Shown here piece by piece: positions 26,192-35,335 of a DNA stretch of 53,164 bases (the stretch's first letter is position 1; each line of letters opens with the position of its first letter). The DNA comes from Bacteroidota bacterium. Lineage in GTDB: Bacteria; Bacteroidota; Bacteroidia; Bacteroidales; UBA5342. The stretch lies in NCBI GenBank assembly GCA_003249935.1, contig QKHT01000121.1, positions 1 through 53,164 on the forward strand, read 5' to 3'. The notes below the pieces were generated by a model. It ran no database searches. It saw nothing but the letters and a program-made list of their open reading frames with translations, and had not been told where the DNA came from. The translations under genes were made by a program, and so were the position numbers.

Positions 26192-27568
26192 ATGTATGCA
26201 ATTGTAGATATCGAAACCACAGGTGGCAGGGCGGGCAGCGACAGGATTACAGAAATAGCCATCGTTTTTCATAATGGACGGGAAATAACCGGCGAATACT
26301 GCTCGCTCATTAATCCCGAACGATCCATCCCCTACAATATTACCATGCTTACCGGTATTACCAACGAGATGGTCGAACACGCGCCATGTTTTTATGAAGT
26401 GGCCAAAACAATTGTAGAAAAAACTGAAGGCCTCATTTTTGTAGCCCACAACGTTAGTTTCGATTATCGATTTGTTCAGGCCGAATTTAAGCAACTCGGA
26501 TTTAAATTCGATCGGCCTACGCTATGTTCTGTTAAGCTCAGTCGAAAGCTTATTCCGGGTTATAAGTCGTACAGTCTTGGCGAAATTTGTCGTCAATTGG
26601 GCATCGAAAACAATGCGCGACATCGTGCGTTAGGCGATGCGATGGCTACAGGTTTATTAATGAACCATTTGATACAGGCCAATGGGGGTCCGATTTACCC
26701 ACCTTCGGCCAAAGGGTTGCGTTCATCCGTGATTCATCCAAGTCTCGATTTGAAAATAGTCGATAATTTGCCTGAAGCCTGTGGTGTTTATTATTTGTAT
26801 AACGAAACAAACAACCTGATATATATTGGCAAGAGTAAAAATATCAAAGAAAGGATATTGCAACATCTGGCCAATTACGAAACCACCAAATCGCAGCACA
26901 TGGCTTCCGAAATTGCTTCGGTCGATTATGTAATTACCGGCAGCGAATTAGTGGCATTGCTCCTTGAAAGTGATGAAATTAAAACGCATACCCCCCGATA
27001 CAATAGAGCCCAGCGTCGCACAAACATGCCTTATGGTTTGTTTGTTGATGAAAATGAAGCCGGTTATTTTGCGTTGAAAATACGTAAAACTGCCATGGGC
27101 GATTTACCCATAACCGCGTTTAAGTCGCACGAAGAAGCGGTAAAAATTGTTGAGAAACTCTGCAAAAAGCACAAACTTTGCGAGGCACTCTGCGATTTGT
27201 ATAGTGGTAAAGGTGCCTGTTTTGCCCATCAGTTGGGCGAGTGTGGTGGCGCTTGCGTTGGTCGCGAGTTTGCCTTCAGTTACAATATGCGGGTGGAGGC
27301 GATGTTAAACAGTTTAAAATATAAATCGCCCGGAATGGTAATTTTTGAACAGGGAAAACATGCCGACGAAACCGCTGTGGTATGGATAGAGAATGGCATG
27401 TATTGCGGATTTGGATATTTCGACAACAGCGATGCCTTCGCCGATGTATCGGAGCTTCGTGGGGTGGTTCAGACAAAAAAAGATAATCGTGATGTGCAAC
27501 AGATTATAAATCAATATCTTAAAACACATCCAAATACAAAAATTATTAAACTAAAACAAACGAGATGA
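26192..27568 (+). CDS. DnaQ-type DEDDh exonuclease fused to a UvrC/Cho-like GIY-YIG nuclease
   Basis: A 458-residue fusion. Residues 1-170: exonuclease domain with ExoI VDIETTGG (DxE), ExoII VAHNVSFDYRF and ExoIII HRALGDAMAT. Residues about 190-290: GIY-YIG domain with GVYYLY, IYIGKSKNIKERI and a conserved Glu in LLLESDEIKT. Residues about 330-380: a Cys-rich segment (CFAHQLGECGGACVG) of the kind seen in Cho and UvrC. Such fusions are annotated in many bacteria as DNA polymerase III epsilon-like or Cho-like proteins; a role in excision repair is likely but not proven. It follows mfd and its stop overlaps the ygiQ start (ATGA). Confidence 0.92.
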   Translation: MYAIVDIETTGGRAGSDRITEIAIVFHNGREITGEYCSLINPERSIPYNITMLTGITNEMVEHAPCFYEVAKTIVEKTEGLIFVAHNVSFDYRFVQAEFKQLGFKFDRPTLCSVKLSRKLIPGYKSYSLGEICRQLGIENNARHRALGDAMATGLLMNHLIQANGGPIYPPSAKGLRSSVIHPSLDLKIVDNLPEACGVYYLYNETNNLIYIGKSKNIKERILQHLANYETTKSQHMASEIASVDYVITGSELVALLLESDEIKTHTPRYNRAQRRTNMPYGLFVDENEAGYFALKIRKTAMGDLPITAFKSHEEAVKIVEKLCKKHKLCEALCDLYSGKGACFAHQLGECGGACVGREFAFSYNMRVEAMLNSLKYKSPGMVIFEQGKHADETAVVWIENGMYCGFGYFDNSDAFADVSELRGVVQTKKDNRDVQQIINQYLKTHPNTKIIKLKQTR

Positions 27569-29424
27569 TCCAAGATCGTACGCATTTTTTACCCACTTCT
27601 AAAAAAGAAATGGAGCGGTTGGGTTGGATACAGGCCGATGTGATTCTCTTTTCGGGCGATGCGTATATCGATCATCCGTCGTTTGGAGTGGCTGTATTAG
27701 GACGGTTTTTGCAATCTATGGGGCTTAAAGTTGCCATTGTACCGCAACCAAATTGGCGCGACGACTTACGCGATTTTAAAAAGTTGGGCGAACCCCGGCT
27801 TTTCTTTGGGGTTTCGGCCGGAAGCATGGATTCGATGGTGAATCATTACACGGCCAATCGCCGCCTTCGTTCGGATGATGCCTATACACCCGGTGGAAAG
27901 GCAGGCATGCGGCCCGATTATGCTGTAGTTGTTTATTCAAAGATTTTGAAATCGCTTTTTCCAAGTGTACCCTTAGTGATTGGAGGCGTAGAAGCCTCAC
28001 TTCGCCGGTTCAGCCATTACGATTATTGGGCCGACAGGGTAAAACCTTCGGTTTTGGTTGAAAGTGGTGCCGATATGCTTGTTTATGGCATGGGCGAAAA
28101 ACCTATACGGCAATTGGTCGAACGATTAAAGGCCGGAGATACCATTGGTTCGTTAACTAATATTCCTCAAACTGTGTACTTATCGGATGTTGAACCGGAT
28201 TCAACAAATTTTATCTCATTGCATTCGTTTGAGGAGGTGCTGAAATCTAAGAAATATTATGCCGAGAATTTTAAAAATATCGAGGAACAGTCGAATTTGA
28301 TGCATGCCAAAGGTTTGGTTCAGAAATATAATACAAAATACCTTATCGCCAATGCGCAATTTTCGCCAATGTTGCCGGCAGAACTTGATGCGGTATATGC
28401 ATTACCTTTTACGCGATTACCCCATCCACGGTACGACGGAAAGCCAATTTCTGCCTGGAATATGATTAAAGACTCGGTAACAATGCATCGGGGATGTTTT
28501 GGGTCGTGTAGTTTTTGTACCATATCGGCGCATCAGGGTAAATTTGTGGTTAGCCGTTCCGAAGCTTCTGTACTTGCCGAGGTGAAGCAGATTGCTGATT
28601 CACCCTCATTTAATGGTACGATTACCGATCTCGGTGGCCCTTCGGCCAATATGTACAAGATGGAGGGGTTCGATTTAGCCGTTTGCGTAAAATGTCGCAG
28701 GGCTTCATGCATTTTTCCATCGGTATGCAAAAACCTGAATACCGACCATACACCGCTTACAACGATTTACCGTAAAGCCTTGCTGGTAAAAGGCATAAAA
28801 CATGCATTTGTAGGCAGTGGTATCCGTTACGACCTGTTGCTTGATGCAGGTTCGGGCAAACCAATTTCGCCGGATAAAAGCGAATATATTAAACAGTTAA
28901 TTGCAAAGCATGTTTCGGGACGATTAAAAGTTGCACCTGAACATACCGAAGAAGCGGTTTTGAAAATGATGCGTAAACCGTCATATAAACTATTTGAGGC
29001 TTTCTCAAAAATATTTGCGGCCGAAAATTTAGCTGTTGGAAAAAAGCAGCAATTGATTCCCTATTTTATATCGTCGCACCCGGCTTGCGAAGTGCAACAC
29101 ATGGCCGAATTAGCAGCTAAAACAAAATCGCAGGGGTTTCAACTCGAACAGGTTCAGGACTTTACGCCTACGCCAATGACTTTGGCAACAACTATTTACT
29201 ATACCGGAATTGATCCTTATACCGGTAAAACTGTATTTACTGCAAAAACGGCTGAGGATAAAAAACGGCAGCATCTGTTTTTCTTTTGGTATAAACCCGA
29301 AATGAAAGCTGCCATAAGCTCGGAATTGAAGCGTATTGGCCGCCACGATTTACTCAAAGAGTTTGGTGTGAACCAAGCGCCACATTTCCGGCAAAATGGC
29401 ATAAAAAAACCGCGAACAAGATAA
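27565..29424 (+). CDS. ygiQ: YgiQ family radical SAM protein
   Basis: A 619-residue UPF0313/YgiQ protein. The radical SAM cysteines are in MHRGCFGSCSFCTISAHQG (CX3CX2C) near residues 312-319, preceded by an N-terminal half with VIGGVEASLRRFSHYDYW and followed by VAPEHTEEAVLKMM and the YgiQ-specific C-terminal region (QVQDFTPTPMTLATTIYYT). A second Cys group (CVKCRRASCIFP) could hold another cluster. The reaction is not known. It overlaps the nuclease-fusion gene by four bases, so the two are cotranslated. The hairpin at its stop codon serves the opposite strand. Confidence 0.93.
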   Translation: MIQDRTHFLPTSKKEMERLGWIQADVILFSGDAYIDHPSFGVAVLGRFLQSMGLKVAIVPQPNWRDDLRDFKKLGEPRLFFGVSAGSMDSMVNHYTANRRLRSDDAYTPGGKAGMRPDYAVVVYSKILKSLFPSVPLVIGGVEASLRRFSHYDYWADRVKPSVLVESGADMLVYGMGEKPIRQLVERLKAGDTIGSLTNIPQTVYLSDVEPDSTNFISLHSFEEVLKSKKYYAENFKNIEEQSNLMHAKGLVQKYNTKYLIANAQFSPMLPAELDAVYALPFTRLPHPRYDGKPISAWNMIKDSVTMHRGCFGSCSFCTISAHQGKFVVSRSEASVLAEVKQIADSPSFNGTITDLGGPSANMYKMEGFDLAVCVKCRRASCIFPSVCKNLNTDHTPLTTIYRKALLVKGIKHAFVGSGIRYDLLLDAGSGKPISPDKSEYIKQLIAKHVSGRLKVAPEHTEEAVLKMMRKPSYKLFEAFSKIFAAENLAVGKKQQLIPYFISSHPACEVQHMAELAAKTKSQGFQLEQVQDFTPTPMTLATTIYYTGIDPYTGKTVFTAKTAEDKKRQHLFFFWYKPEMKAAISSELKRIGRHDLLKEFGVNQAPHFRQNGIKKPRTR

Positions 29425-29435
29425 TTGTCCGCGGT
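29403..29435 (-). terminator. Terminator for menB overlapping the ygiQ stop codon
   Basis: An 11-bp stem with one mismatch (29409-29419 and 29425-29435). Read on the minus strand it is followed by a run of seven Ts (29409 to 29403), so it ends the menD-menB transcript inside the 3' end of ygiQ. Confidence 0.8.
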
Positions 29436-29450
29436 AAATTCAATATTTTT

Positions 29451-30275
29451 TCAAGGGAACTTAGGAAACTGCTGAAAATCGGGATTCCGTTTTTCTAAGA
29501 AAGCATGTTTGCCTTCCTGCGCTTCGTCCGTCATGTAATACAACATGGTTGCATTGCCTGCAAGTTCTTGTATCCCTGCTTGTCCATCAAGTTCGGCATT
29601 CAATCCGGCTTTAATCATACGCAATGCCATAGGGCTACGCATTAAAATGGTTTTGCACCAATCCACTACTTCATCCTCAAGTTGCTCGAATGGAACTACT
29701 TTGTTAACCAAACCCATTTCGAGTGCCTCGGCTGCCGAATACTGGCGGCAAAGAAACCATATTTCGCGTGCTTTTTTCTGACCCACAATGCGTGCAAGGT
29801 ACGACGAGCCAAAACCGCCATCGAAACTACCAACTTTTGGGCCGGTTTGCCCGAAAATGGCGTTTTCCGAGGCGATCGAAAGGTCGCAGATTACATGCAG
29901 AACATGCCCACCCCCAATTGCAAAACCATTAACCATGGCAATAACCGGTTTGGGCAACGAACGAATCTGACGTTGCAAATCCAATACATTTAATCGTGGC
30001 ACGCCATCGTCGCCAACATAGCCTGCACGGTCTTTATAGTTTTGGTCGCCGCCGCTGCAAAATGCTTTTTCGCCTTCGCCGGTTAGTACCACCACACCAA
30101 TTTCCTGCCGCTCGCGGCAAATGGTCATGGCATTGCACATATCGAACACCGTTTGTGGACGGAATGCATTACGTACTTCGGGGCGGTTAATTGTAATTTT
30201 AGCAATCCCATCATAAAATTCGAACTTTATATCGCTATAAGTTTTAATGGTTTGCCATTCGCGTTTGTTATCCAT
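29451..30275 (-). CDS. menB: 1,4-dihydroxy-2-naphthoyl-CoA synthase
   Basis: Crotonase-fold enzyme that closes the second ring of menaquinone from o-succinylbenzoyl-CoA. The 274-residue protein has the N-terminal family segment [17 protein letters not shown], the oxyanion-hole [14 protein letters not shown] near residue 73, [19 protein letters not shown] and the active-site loop [13 protein letters not shown]. These separate MenB from ordinary enoyl-CoA hydratases. Its ATG begins the base after the menD stop codon, so the pair is translationally coupled. The remaining men genes are not in the window. Confidence 0.96.
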   Translation of the reverse strand: MDNKREWQTIKTYSDIKFEFYDGIAKITINRPEVRNAFRPQTVFDMCNAMTICRERQEIGVVVLTGEGEKAFCSGGDQNYKDRAGYVGDDGVPRLNVLDLQRQIRSLPKPVIAMVNGFAIGGGHVLHVICDLSIASENAIFGQTGPKVGSFDGGFGSSYLARIVGQKKAREIWFLCRQYSAAEALEMGLVNKVVPFEQLEDEVVDWCKTILMRSPMALRMIKAGLNAELDGQAGIQELAGNATMLYYMTDEAQEGKHAFLEKRNPDFQQFPKFP

Positions 30276-31937
30276 TTATTTCTCTTTTAATTGTTTATAT
30301 ATATTTGTTAAATGGGTCGATGAATCAATATCACTGCTTTCAATTTCTATTAATACCGGTTCATTCATCGCCAATATGGTTTGCCAAAAGTCTGAACCGG
30401 CATCGGTGCTATTTGATCGAATATACGTCATGTTTCCGAGTTGTGCCAATGGCTGCATCGACTTTCTGTGCGGAGCTACAAAGCAAGGTAGTGCATCCGG
30501 AAATTGTTTAGGCCCGGGTAAAAATGTAAAAATTGAACCTCCGCCATTGTTAAATACAACTAACTTAAACCCTTTGGGCAGTGATGTTTGCCATAATGCA
30601 TTTGAATCGTAAAGTGCCGATAAATCGCCGGTAACAGCTATTACAGGGCGTTGGGATACTAATGCACATCCTAAAGCGGTGGATATGCATCCGTCGATGC
30701 CACCAGTGCCACGGTTTGCATAACATTCTATGGATGAATTTGTTTGCAGCAACTGATGATAGCGTACAGTGAGGCTGTTTCCAAGGTGCAGATCGTGCCC
30801 TTGTGCCGCCATTACCATTGATTGTAAAACGTTTAATTCTCCATTTGTATTGTTGCCAATAATGGTTTCAATTTTGAGTTTGGCTTCGGCCGAAGCCTCT
30901 TGCCAAAGGTTTAACCAATTGTAGTCTTTGGTTTTATAGGTGTTGGTAATATATTTGCATATTGTGGTCGGATCAGCCGGAATGGAGCAAGTTAATTTGT
31001 CGTAACTATTTGGAAACCAATTGTACGGATTAATGTGGACGTGATTCAACTGGCTGCTTTGATTTAGTAGTGTCGTAACTTGTTTCGACAATAGGTTTGT
31101 ACCAATTGTAATCAGCAAATCCGGCTCAAAGCGTTCAATATCAGCATAACCAAAACGACGGCGGTACAGTAGCGTTTCGCCATTAGTAATCAGCATGTTC
31201 CCATGTACATTGGCTAATGGTTCAGCCAAAATAGGAATACCGCACATTGAAACAACGGAATCTAAAGTATTACTTAAACTTACGGATGGGGTATGCCGGT
31301 TTTGTCCAACTACAATAATTGGTTTTTTTGAATTGTTAAGTAAAGCCAATAAATTAGTAAAGTCTACCTTTTCAGATGGATATTCGGGCCATTGCTCATT
31401 GGTAAATTCAATGGCCGGAATGTCGAAGTAAAGCGGTTCAACCAAAGGAATATTGATATGTACCGGCCTTTGATACAGGTTCATTACGGAAATGGCTTCG
31501 GCGACTACGGTCTGTACTGTTTGCGGCAAAGCGCAATTGAGGGTATACGATGCTGCGGTAAAATCTTTGAAAATATTATTTTGTTGAACCTGTTGGCCTT
31601 TGGCATGATGTAACCATTCGGTTGGCCTGTCGGCAGTAAGGATTAAAAGCGGAATATTCTGATAATACGCCTCGGCAATAGCCGGGCCATAGTTGAGAAC
31701 AGCCGTACCGGATGTGCATGCCAGAATTACGGGCTGATGTTTTTTTTGAACAATTCCTAATGCCATATAGGCTGCACAACGTTCGTCAACTGCAGTAATT
31801 ATATTAAAATAAAAGCTCGAAAATCCATTTATAAGTGGTGCATTGCGCGAACCCGGCGAAAGTACCACGGTATTAATGGCCTTATTCTTAATCGTATTAA
31901 TTAGAAGGGCAATAGATTCTGCCTGCTTTGTATCCAT
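30276..31937 (-). CDS. menD: 2-succinyl-5-enolpyruvyl-6-hydroxy-3-cyclohexene-1-carboxylate synthase
   Basis: Thiamine-diphosphate enzyme of menaquinone synthesis that adds 2-oxoglutarate to isochorismate. Motifs: the N-terminal VLSPGSRNAPL, ADRPTEWLHHAKGQQVQQ, the ThDP-domain GTGGIDGCISTALG and GDLSALYDSNALW. The frame is open to an ATG at 31985, but a TACATTTG promoter box on the minus strand at 31962-31955 lies between, so I use ATG 31937 (MDTKQAESIALL, 553 residues). It is divergent from the GNAT gene across a 94-base shared promoter region. Confidence 0.95.
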   Translation of the reverse strand: MDTKQAESIALLINTIKNKAINTVVLSPGSRNAPLINGFSSFYFNIITAVDERCAAYMALGIVQKKHQPVILACTSGTAVLNYGPAIAEAYYQNIPLLILTADRPTEWLHHAKGQQVQQNNIFKDFTAASYTLNCALPQTVQTVVAEAISVMNLYQRPVHINIPLVEPLYFDIPAIEFTNEQWPEYPSEKVDFTNLLALLNNSKKPIIVVGQNRHTPSVSLSNTLDSVVSMCGIPILAEPLANVHGNMLITNGETLLYRRRFGYADIERFEPDLLITIGTNLLSKQVTTLLNQSSQLNHVHINPYNWFPNSYDKLTCSIPADPTTICKYITNTYKTKDYNWLNLWQEASAEAKLKIETIIGNNTNGELNVLQSMVMAAQGHDLHLGNSLTVRYHQLLQTNSSIECYANRGTGGIDGCISTALGCALVSQRPVIAVTGDLSALYDSNALWQTSLPKGFKLVVFNNGGGSIFTFLPGPKQFPDALPCFVAPHRKSMQPLAQLGNMTYIRSNSTDAGSDFWQTILAMNEPVLIEIESSDIDSSTHLTNIYKQLKEK

Positions 31938-31954
31938 AACTGTTATAAAACCAA

Positions 31955-31962
31955 CAAATGTA
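31955..31962 (-). promoter_or_regulatory. -7 box of the menD-menB promoter
   Basis: TACATTTG on the minus strand, 17 bases before the chosen menD ATG. No convincing -33 element. Confidence 0.5.
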
Positions 31963-31988
31963 GTAAAAAGTCGGTGGATGCCCACCTG

Positions 31989-32018
31989 TTTGCAAACACA
32001 AAAATAATGTTACTTTTG
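31989..32018 (+). promoter_or_regulatory. Promoter of the GNAT-MATE operon
   Basis: TTTG at 31989-31992, an 18-base spacer and TACTTTTG at 32011-32018, 13 bases before the ATG. Confidence 0.65.
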
Positions 32019-32031
32019 TGCAAGAATTGAA

Positions 32032-32604
32032 ATGTTTATGGAAGTAGAAAAAGCACCGGGAACAAAAAAAAATGTAATGGTTCGTGATTTGGATTTGTCG
32101 GATGTACCGGCACTTTTGGAAATTGCAAATCATAAAGAAGTAGGGCAGAGTATGATTTCGCTGCCTATTCCATTTTTGAAATCGGATGCATTAGCTCTTA
32201 TCAATGAAAAGAGTGATCGTAACATTATTAAAGGTGTTTACGAAATATCTTCCGAAAAGCTGATTGGCGTATTTAAATTGCGCGATTACGAACGTGAGCA
32301 TGGCTTAATTGAACTTAGTTTTTGGGTGAACCCACTATGGTGGGGCAAAGGTTATGGTTCGCAAGCTGGTTTCCTCATGCTTAATATTGCATTTTCTACA
32401 CCCGGAATAAACCGTGTTTTTGCTTATCATATGGTAAAAAATGAGCGATCGGGCAAATTGTTGCAACGTATTGGTATGACCCATGAAGGCGTATTACGCG
32501 AAAGAGTGAAGAAGGATAACGTATTTGAAGATGTGGTAATCAGCGCAATACTAAAGAGGGAGTGGCTTGCCAACAAAGAGGCACTCTATAATGCAAACTT
32601 TTAG
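32032..32604 (+). CDS. GNAT family N-acetyltransferase (RimJ/RimL-like)
   Basis: A 190-residue acetyltransferase of the Acetyltransf_3 type: N-terminal VMVRDLDLSDVPALLEIAN, a central strand-rich core (IELSFWVNPLWWGKGYGSQAG) holding the acetyl-CoA loop, then NRVFAYHMVKNERSGKLLQRIGMTHEG, the conserved helix of RimJ/RimL enzymes. The acceptor is unknown; relatives modify ribosomal protein N termini or small amines. ATG 32032 or the ATG two codons on are both possible. It is cotranscribed with the MATE transporter 15 bases downstream. Confidence 0.9.
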   Translation: MFMEVEKAPGTKKNVMVRDLDLSDVPALLEIANHKEVGQSMISLPIPFLKSDALALINEKSDRNIIKGVYEISSEKLIGVFKLRDYEREHGLIELSFWVNPLWWGKGYGSQAGFLMLNIAFSTPGINRVFAYHMVKNERSGKLLQRIGMTHEGVLRERVKKDNVFEDVVISAILKREWLANKEALYNANF

Positions 32605-32619
32605 TCGATAACTGCACTT

Positions 32620-33930
32620 ATGAAACAATGGCATCCGCAACATCGTACCATTTTGCGGTTGGCTATCCCCAATATTATAACCAATGTCACCATTCCGGTT
32701 TTAGGGATGGTCGATTTGGCCCTGATGGGCCATTTAGAAAATACTGCATTTATAGGTGCAGTGTCAATCGGAAACGTATTATTAAATTTTGTATTCTGGG
32801 GTCTGGCTTTTTTTCGAATGAGCACCAGCGGAATTACGGCGCAAGCAAATGGCGCAGATAATAAACCCGAAGTGGCTGGTATTCTTATCCGTGGAATATT
32901 ACTTGCCATTGGTCTTGGTTTGTTGTTGGTAATGTTTGGACCTTTGCTTAAAATGCTGGCTTATAGTATAATGCCCGCCTCGGCCGAAGTTCTCGAAATA
33001 TCGCGCAATTATTTTAGTATCAGGTTACTGGCGGCACCATTTGCTTTGGCAAATATGGTGTTTTCGGGTTGGTTTCTCGGTATGCATAATGCACGTATTC
33101 CAATGTATAATGCCATATTGGTTAATGTGGTTAATATTGTGGCTAATGTTTTGTTTGTAAGATTTTTAGGCATGAACGCAGATGGGGTTGCCTGGGGAAC
33201 CAATATTGCGCAACTTGTGGGCTTTGCCGGTTTTTTATACACAGTTCGCAAACATCAGTTTGTTGAGATGAATCGTATTTCGTGGGGTTTGTTGATGAAA
33301 TGGCAGTCCTGCAAAAAGTTTTTGCGGGTATCGAATCATATTTTTTTCAGAACGCTGTGTGTTATTCTTGTGTTTACGTTTTTTACCGCACAATCCGGTA
33401 AGATGGGCAATGAATTTCTTGCTTTGAATGCCTTATTGAGGGAGTTTTTGCTCTTTTTTGCCTTCTTTATGGATGGGCTGGCTTACGCTGCCGAACCAAT
33501 TGCCGGCGAATTATGGGGCAAACGGAATTTTGGTGAGCTGAAACCATCCGTAGGGCGATTGTTTCGCTGGGCTTGGGGGGTAGCTCTCTTTTCAACCATT
33601 GTGTTTGCGCTGGGGCATCGTTTTATTTTACAATTGCTGACTAATCAGAACAATGTCCTCGATTTAGCATCTCAATACATTGGTTATGCGATTTTATTGC
33701 CACTCGCTGGCTTTGCAGGCTTTTTATGGGATGGCATCTTCATTGGCATTACAGCTACCCGAAAAATGTTATATACTTTATTAATGGCCACTTTCGGAGT
33801 CTTTTTCCCATTATTTTATTGTTTGAACCTGTTAGTACCGCCAAACCACGCGCTATGGTTGGCTATGTTGGGCTTTTTATTGTCTCGGGGTATAATACAA
33901 ACGATTATGGCACGAAAGATTTTTCAATAA
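32620..33930 (+). CDS. MATE family efflux transporter (DinF-like)
   Basis: A 436-residue inner-membrane protein with about twelve hydrophobic segments in two halves. The N-terminal ILRLAIPNIITNVTIPVLGMVDLALMG and ALNALLREFLLFFAFFMDGLAYAAEP are typical of the DinF branch of MATE exporters, which use proton or sodium gradients to expel cationic drugs or metabolites. Substrate unknown. It shares the promoter upstream of the GNAT gene. It converges with the M16 protease gene with a five-base gap and no visible terminator. Confidence 0.93.
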   Translation: MKQWHPQHRTILRLAIPNIITNVTIPVLGMVDLALMGHLENTAFIGAVSIGNVLLNFVFWGLAFFRMSTSGITAQANGADNKPEVAGILIRGILLAIGLGLLLVMFGPLLKMLAYSIMPASAEVLEISRNYFSIRLLAAPFALANMVFSGWFLGMHNARIPMYNAILVNVVNIVANVLFVRFLGMNADGVAWGTNIAQLVGFAGFLYTVRKHQFVEMNRISWGLLMKWQSCKKFLRVSNHIFFRTLCVILVFTFFTAQSGKMGNEFLALNALLREFLLFFAFFMDGLAYAAEPIAGELWGKRNFGELKPSVGRLFRWAWGVALFSTIVFALGHRFILQLLTNQNNVLDLASQYIGYAILLPLAGFAGFLWDGIFIGITATRKMLYTLLMATFGVFFPLFYCLNLLVPPNHALWLAMLGFLLSRGIIQTIMARKIFQ

Positions 33931-33935
33931 TACCG

Positions 33936-35156
33936 TTACTTAAATATGAGTGTCGACATTTTGGTCGGATCGAGAATCTCCTGAGCCACAGAAAGAAGTT
34001 GTGTTGAATTAATTGAGAATACCCGCGCCTTTGTCTGTTCCATCGATTCGAAAATATTATAATGGAGTATACTTTTTCCGAAATTCATAAACAAATTTTC
34101 CCGATTTTCATTGGAAATCATAAAATGCCCCATAATTTGTTGCTGAATTTGTTTAAGTTGATTATCCCTGATGGCTATGTTTCTCAACTTATCCATCTCC
34201 CGTTCAACTATCTTCAAACTTTTAGTCAGATTTCTTTCATCGGTTCCAAAATAAAGCGAAAAAATTCCGTGATTTGCATATCCGGTATAGCTTGAATCTA
34301 CATTATAGGCTATGCCGTTTTTTTCTCTTAAACTCATATTCAAACGGGAGTTCATCGCTGGCCCACCCAGCAAATAATTTAATACAAACAAATGACTCCG
34401 TTGCTCGTGGTGCAAACCAAAAGCCGGTGCTCCGGTAATATAGTGTATCTGATGAGTTTCTTCGTCGCGGGTTTCGTGCAGAGCCATGTAATTTTCGAGT
34501 TTTGGTCGCTTTGGCGTACCAAGTACAGCCTGTTGGATGCCGAAATATTTTTCGGCCATTTGTAACAGCCGGCTTTCGCCTATTTGGCCCATTACAAATA
34601 GTACTGTTTGATTGGTATAGTAACGGCTCTTTACAAATTCGGCCATATTACCTGATGTAATCAGACTTACCGATTGTTCGGTTCCCAAAATGTTATGTGC
34701 CGATGGATGATTCCGAAATACAATTTCCTCAAATTCGTCGTAAATGTTTTCGGCTGGTGAATCTTTATAAGAATTTATTTCGTCGATTATTACCTCTCTT
34801 TCGCGATTCATTTCCTTTTCGGGAAAAGTTGAATTGTAGACAATGTCTGCAATTATCCTTAGCGATCGTTCGGTGTATTTACGTGGAACCGTGGTGTATA
34901 CAAATGTTTCTTCGCGGGTGGTATATGCATTTATTTCGCCACCTGTGGTTTCGATGGCATTTATTATGGCCGAATTGGTCATGTTTCCGGTGCCTTTAAA
35001 CAGCATATGTTCGGTAAAATGAGCCATGCCATCGAGTCGATCCGGATCGTCGCTGGAGCCGCAGTGAACACATAAACCGATATAAATAACCTCCGATTTT
35101 GATGGCATTAATGCAACACGTATGCCATTCGATAATGTATGAAGCTGATAAATCAT
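33936..35156 (-). CDS. M16 family zinc metallopeptidase
   Basis: A 406-residue single-chain M16B protease (mitochondrial processing peptidase/YmxG-like). The inverted zinc motif HFTEH (HxxEH) is at about residues 47-51, with the third ligand expected in REVIIDEINSYKD near 125. The C-terminal half is the non-catalytic M16_C domain (MNSRLNMSLREKNGIAYNVD). No signal peptide is present, so it is probably cytoplasmic. A TATTTTTG box ends four bases before the ATG, so the transcript may be leaderless. Confidence 0.94.
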   Translation of the reverse strand: MIYQLHTLSNGIRVALMPSKSEVIYIGLCVHCGSSDDPDRLDGMAHFTEHMLFKGTGNMTNSAIINAIETTGGEINAYTTREETFVYTTVPRKYTERSLRIIADIVYNSTFPEKEMNREREVIIDEINSYKDSPAENIYDEFEEIVFRNHPSAHNILGTEQSVSLITSGNMAEFVKSRYYTNQTVLFVMGQIGESRLLQMAEKYFGIQQAVLGTPKRPKLENYMALHETRDEETHQIHYITGAPAFGLHHEQRSHLFVLNYLLGGPAMNSRLNMSLREKNGIAYNVDSSYTGYANHGIFSLYFGTDERNLTKSLKIVEREMDKLRNIAIRDNQLKQIQQQIMGHFMISNENRENLFMNFGKSILHYNIFESMEQTKARVFSINSTQLLSVAQEILDPTKMSTLIFK

Positions 35157-35160
35157 GGCG

Positions 35161-35168
35161 CAAAAATA
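35161..35168 (-). promoter_or_regulatory. -7 box directly before the M16 protease gene
   Basis: TATTTTTG on the minus strand (35168 to 35161), four bases before the ATG at 35156. No TTG at the -33 distance. Confidence 0.55.
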
Positions 35169-35298
35169 GTGTAAAATTTTCAGATTGTAATCTTTGATAA
35201 AGATGGTTCAACCGGCTTTAAACCGTTCAATTGACCTATTCACCTTCAAATATCTGCCAATTGTCGAAAATTGTAACCTTTTGTCGGTTTTAACGTGC

Positions 35299-35306
35299 TA
35301 CTTTTG
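35299..35306 (+). promoter_or_regulatory. -7 box of the TonB receptor operon
   Basis: TACTTTTG, 29 bases before the ATG at 35336. A TTG at 35281 lies too near and one at 35271 too far for ideal spacing. Confidence 0.5.
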
Positions 35307-35335
35307 GTCCGTTATTTGTTTAATCTCAAAACACA

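Noticed and set aside
31938-31985. N-terminal extension of MenD
   Set aside because: The 16 extra codons overlap the TACATTTG promoter box and precede the conserved start MDTKQAES.
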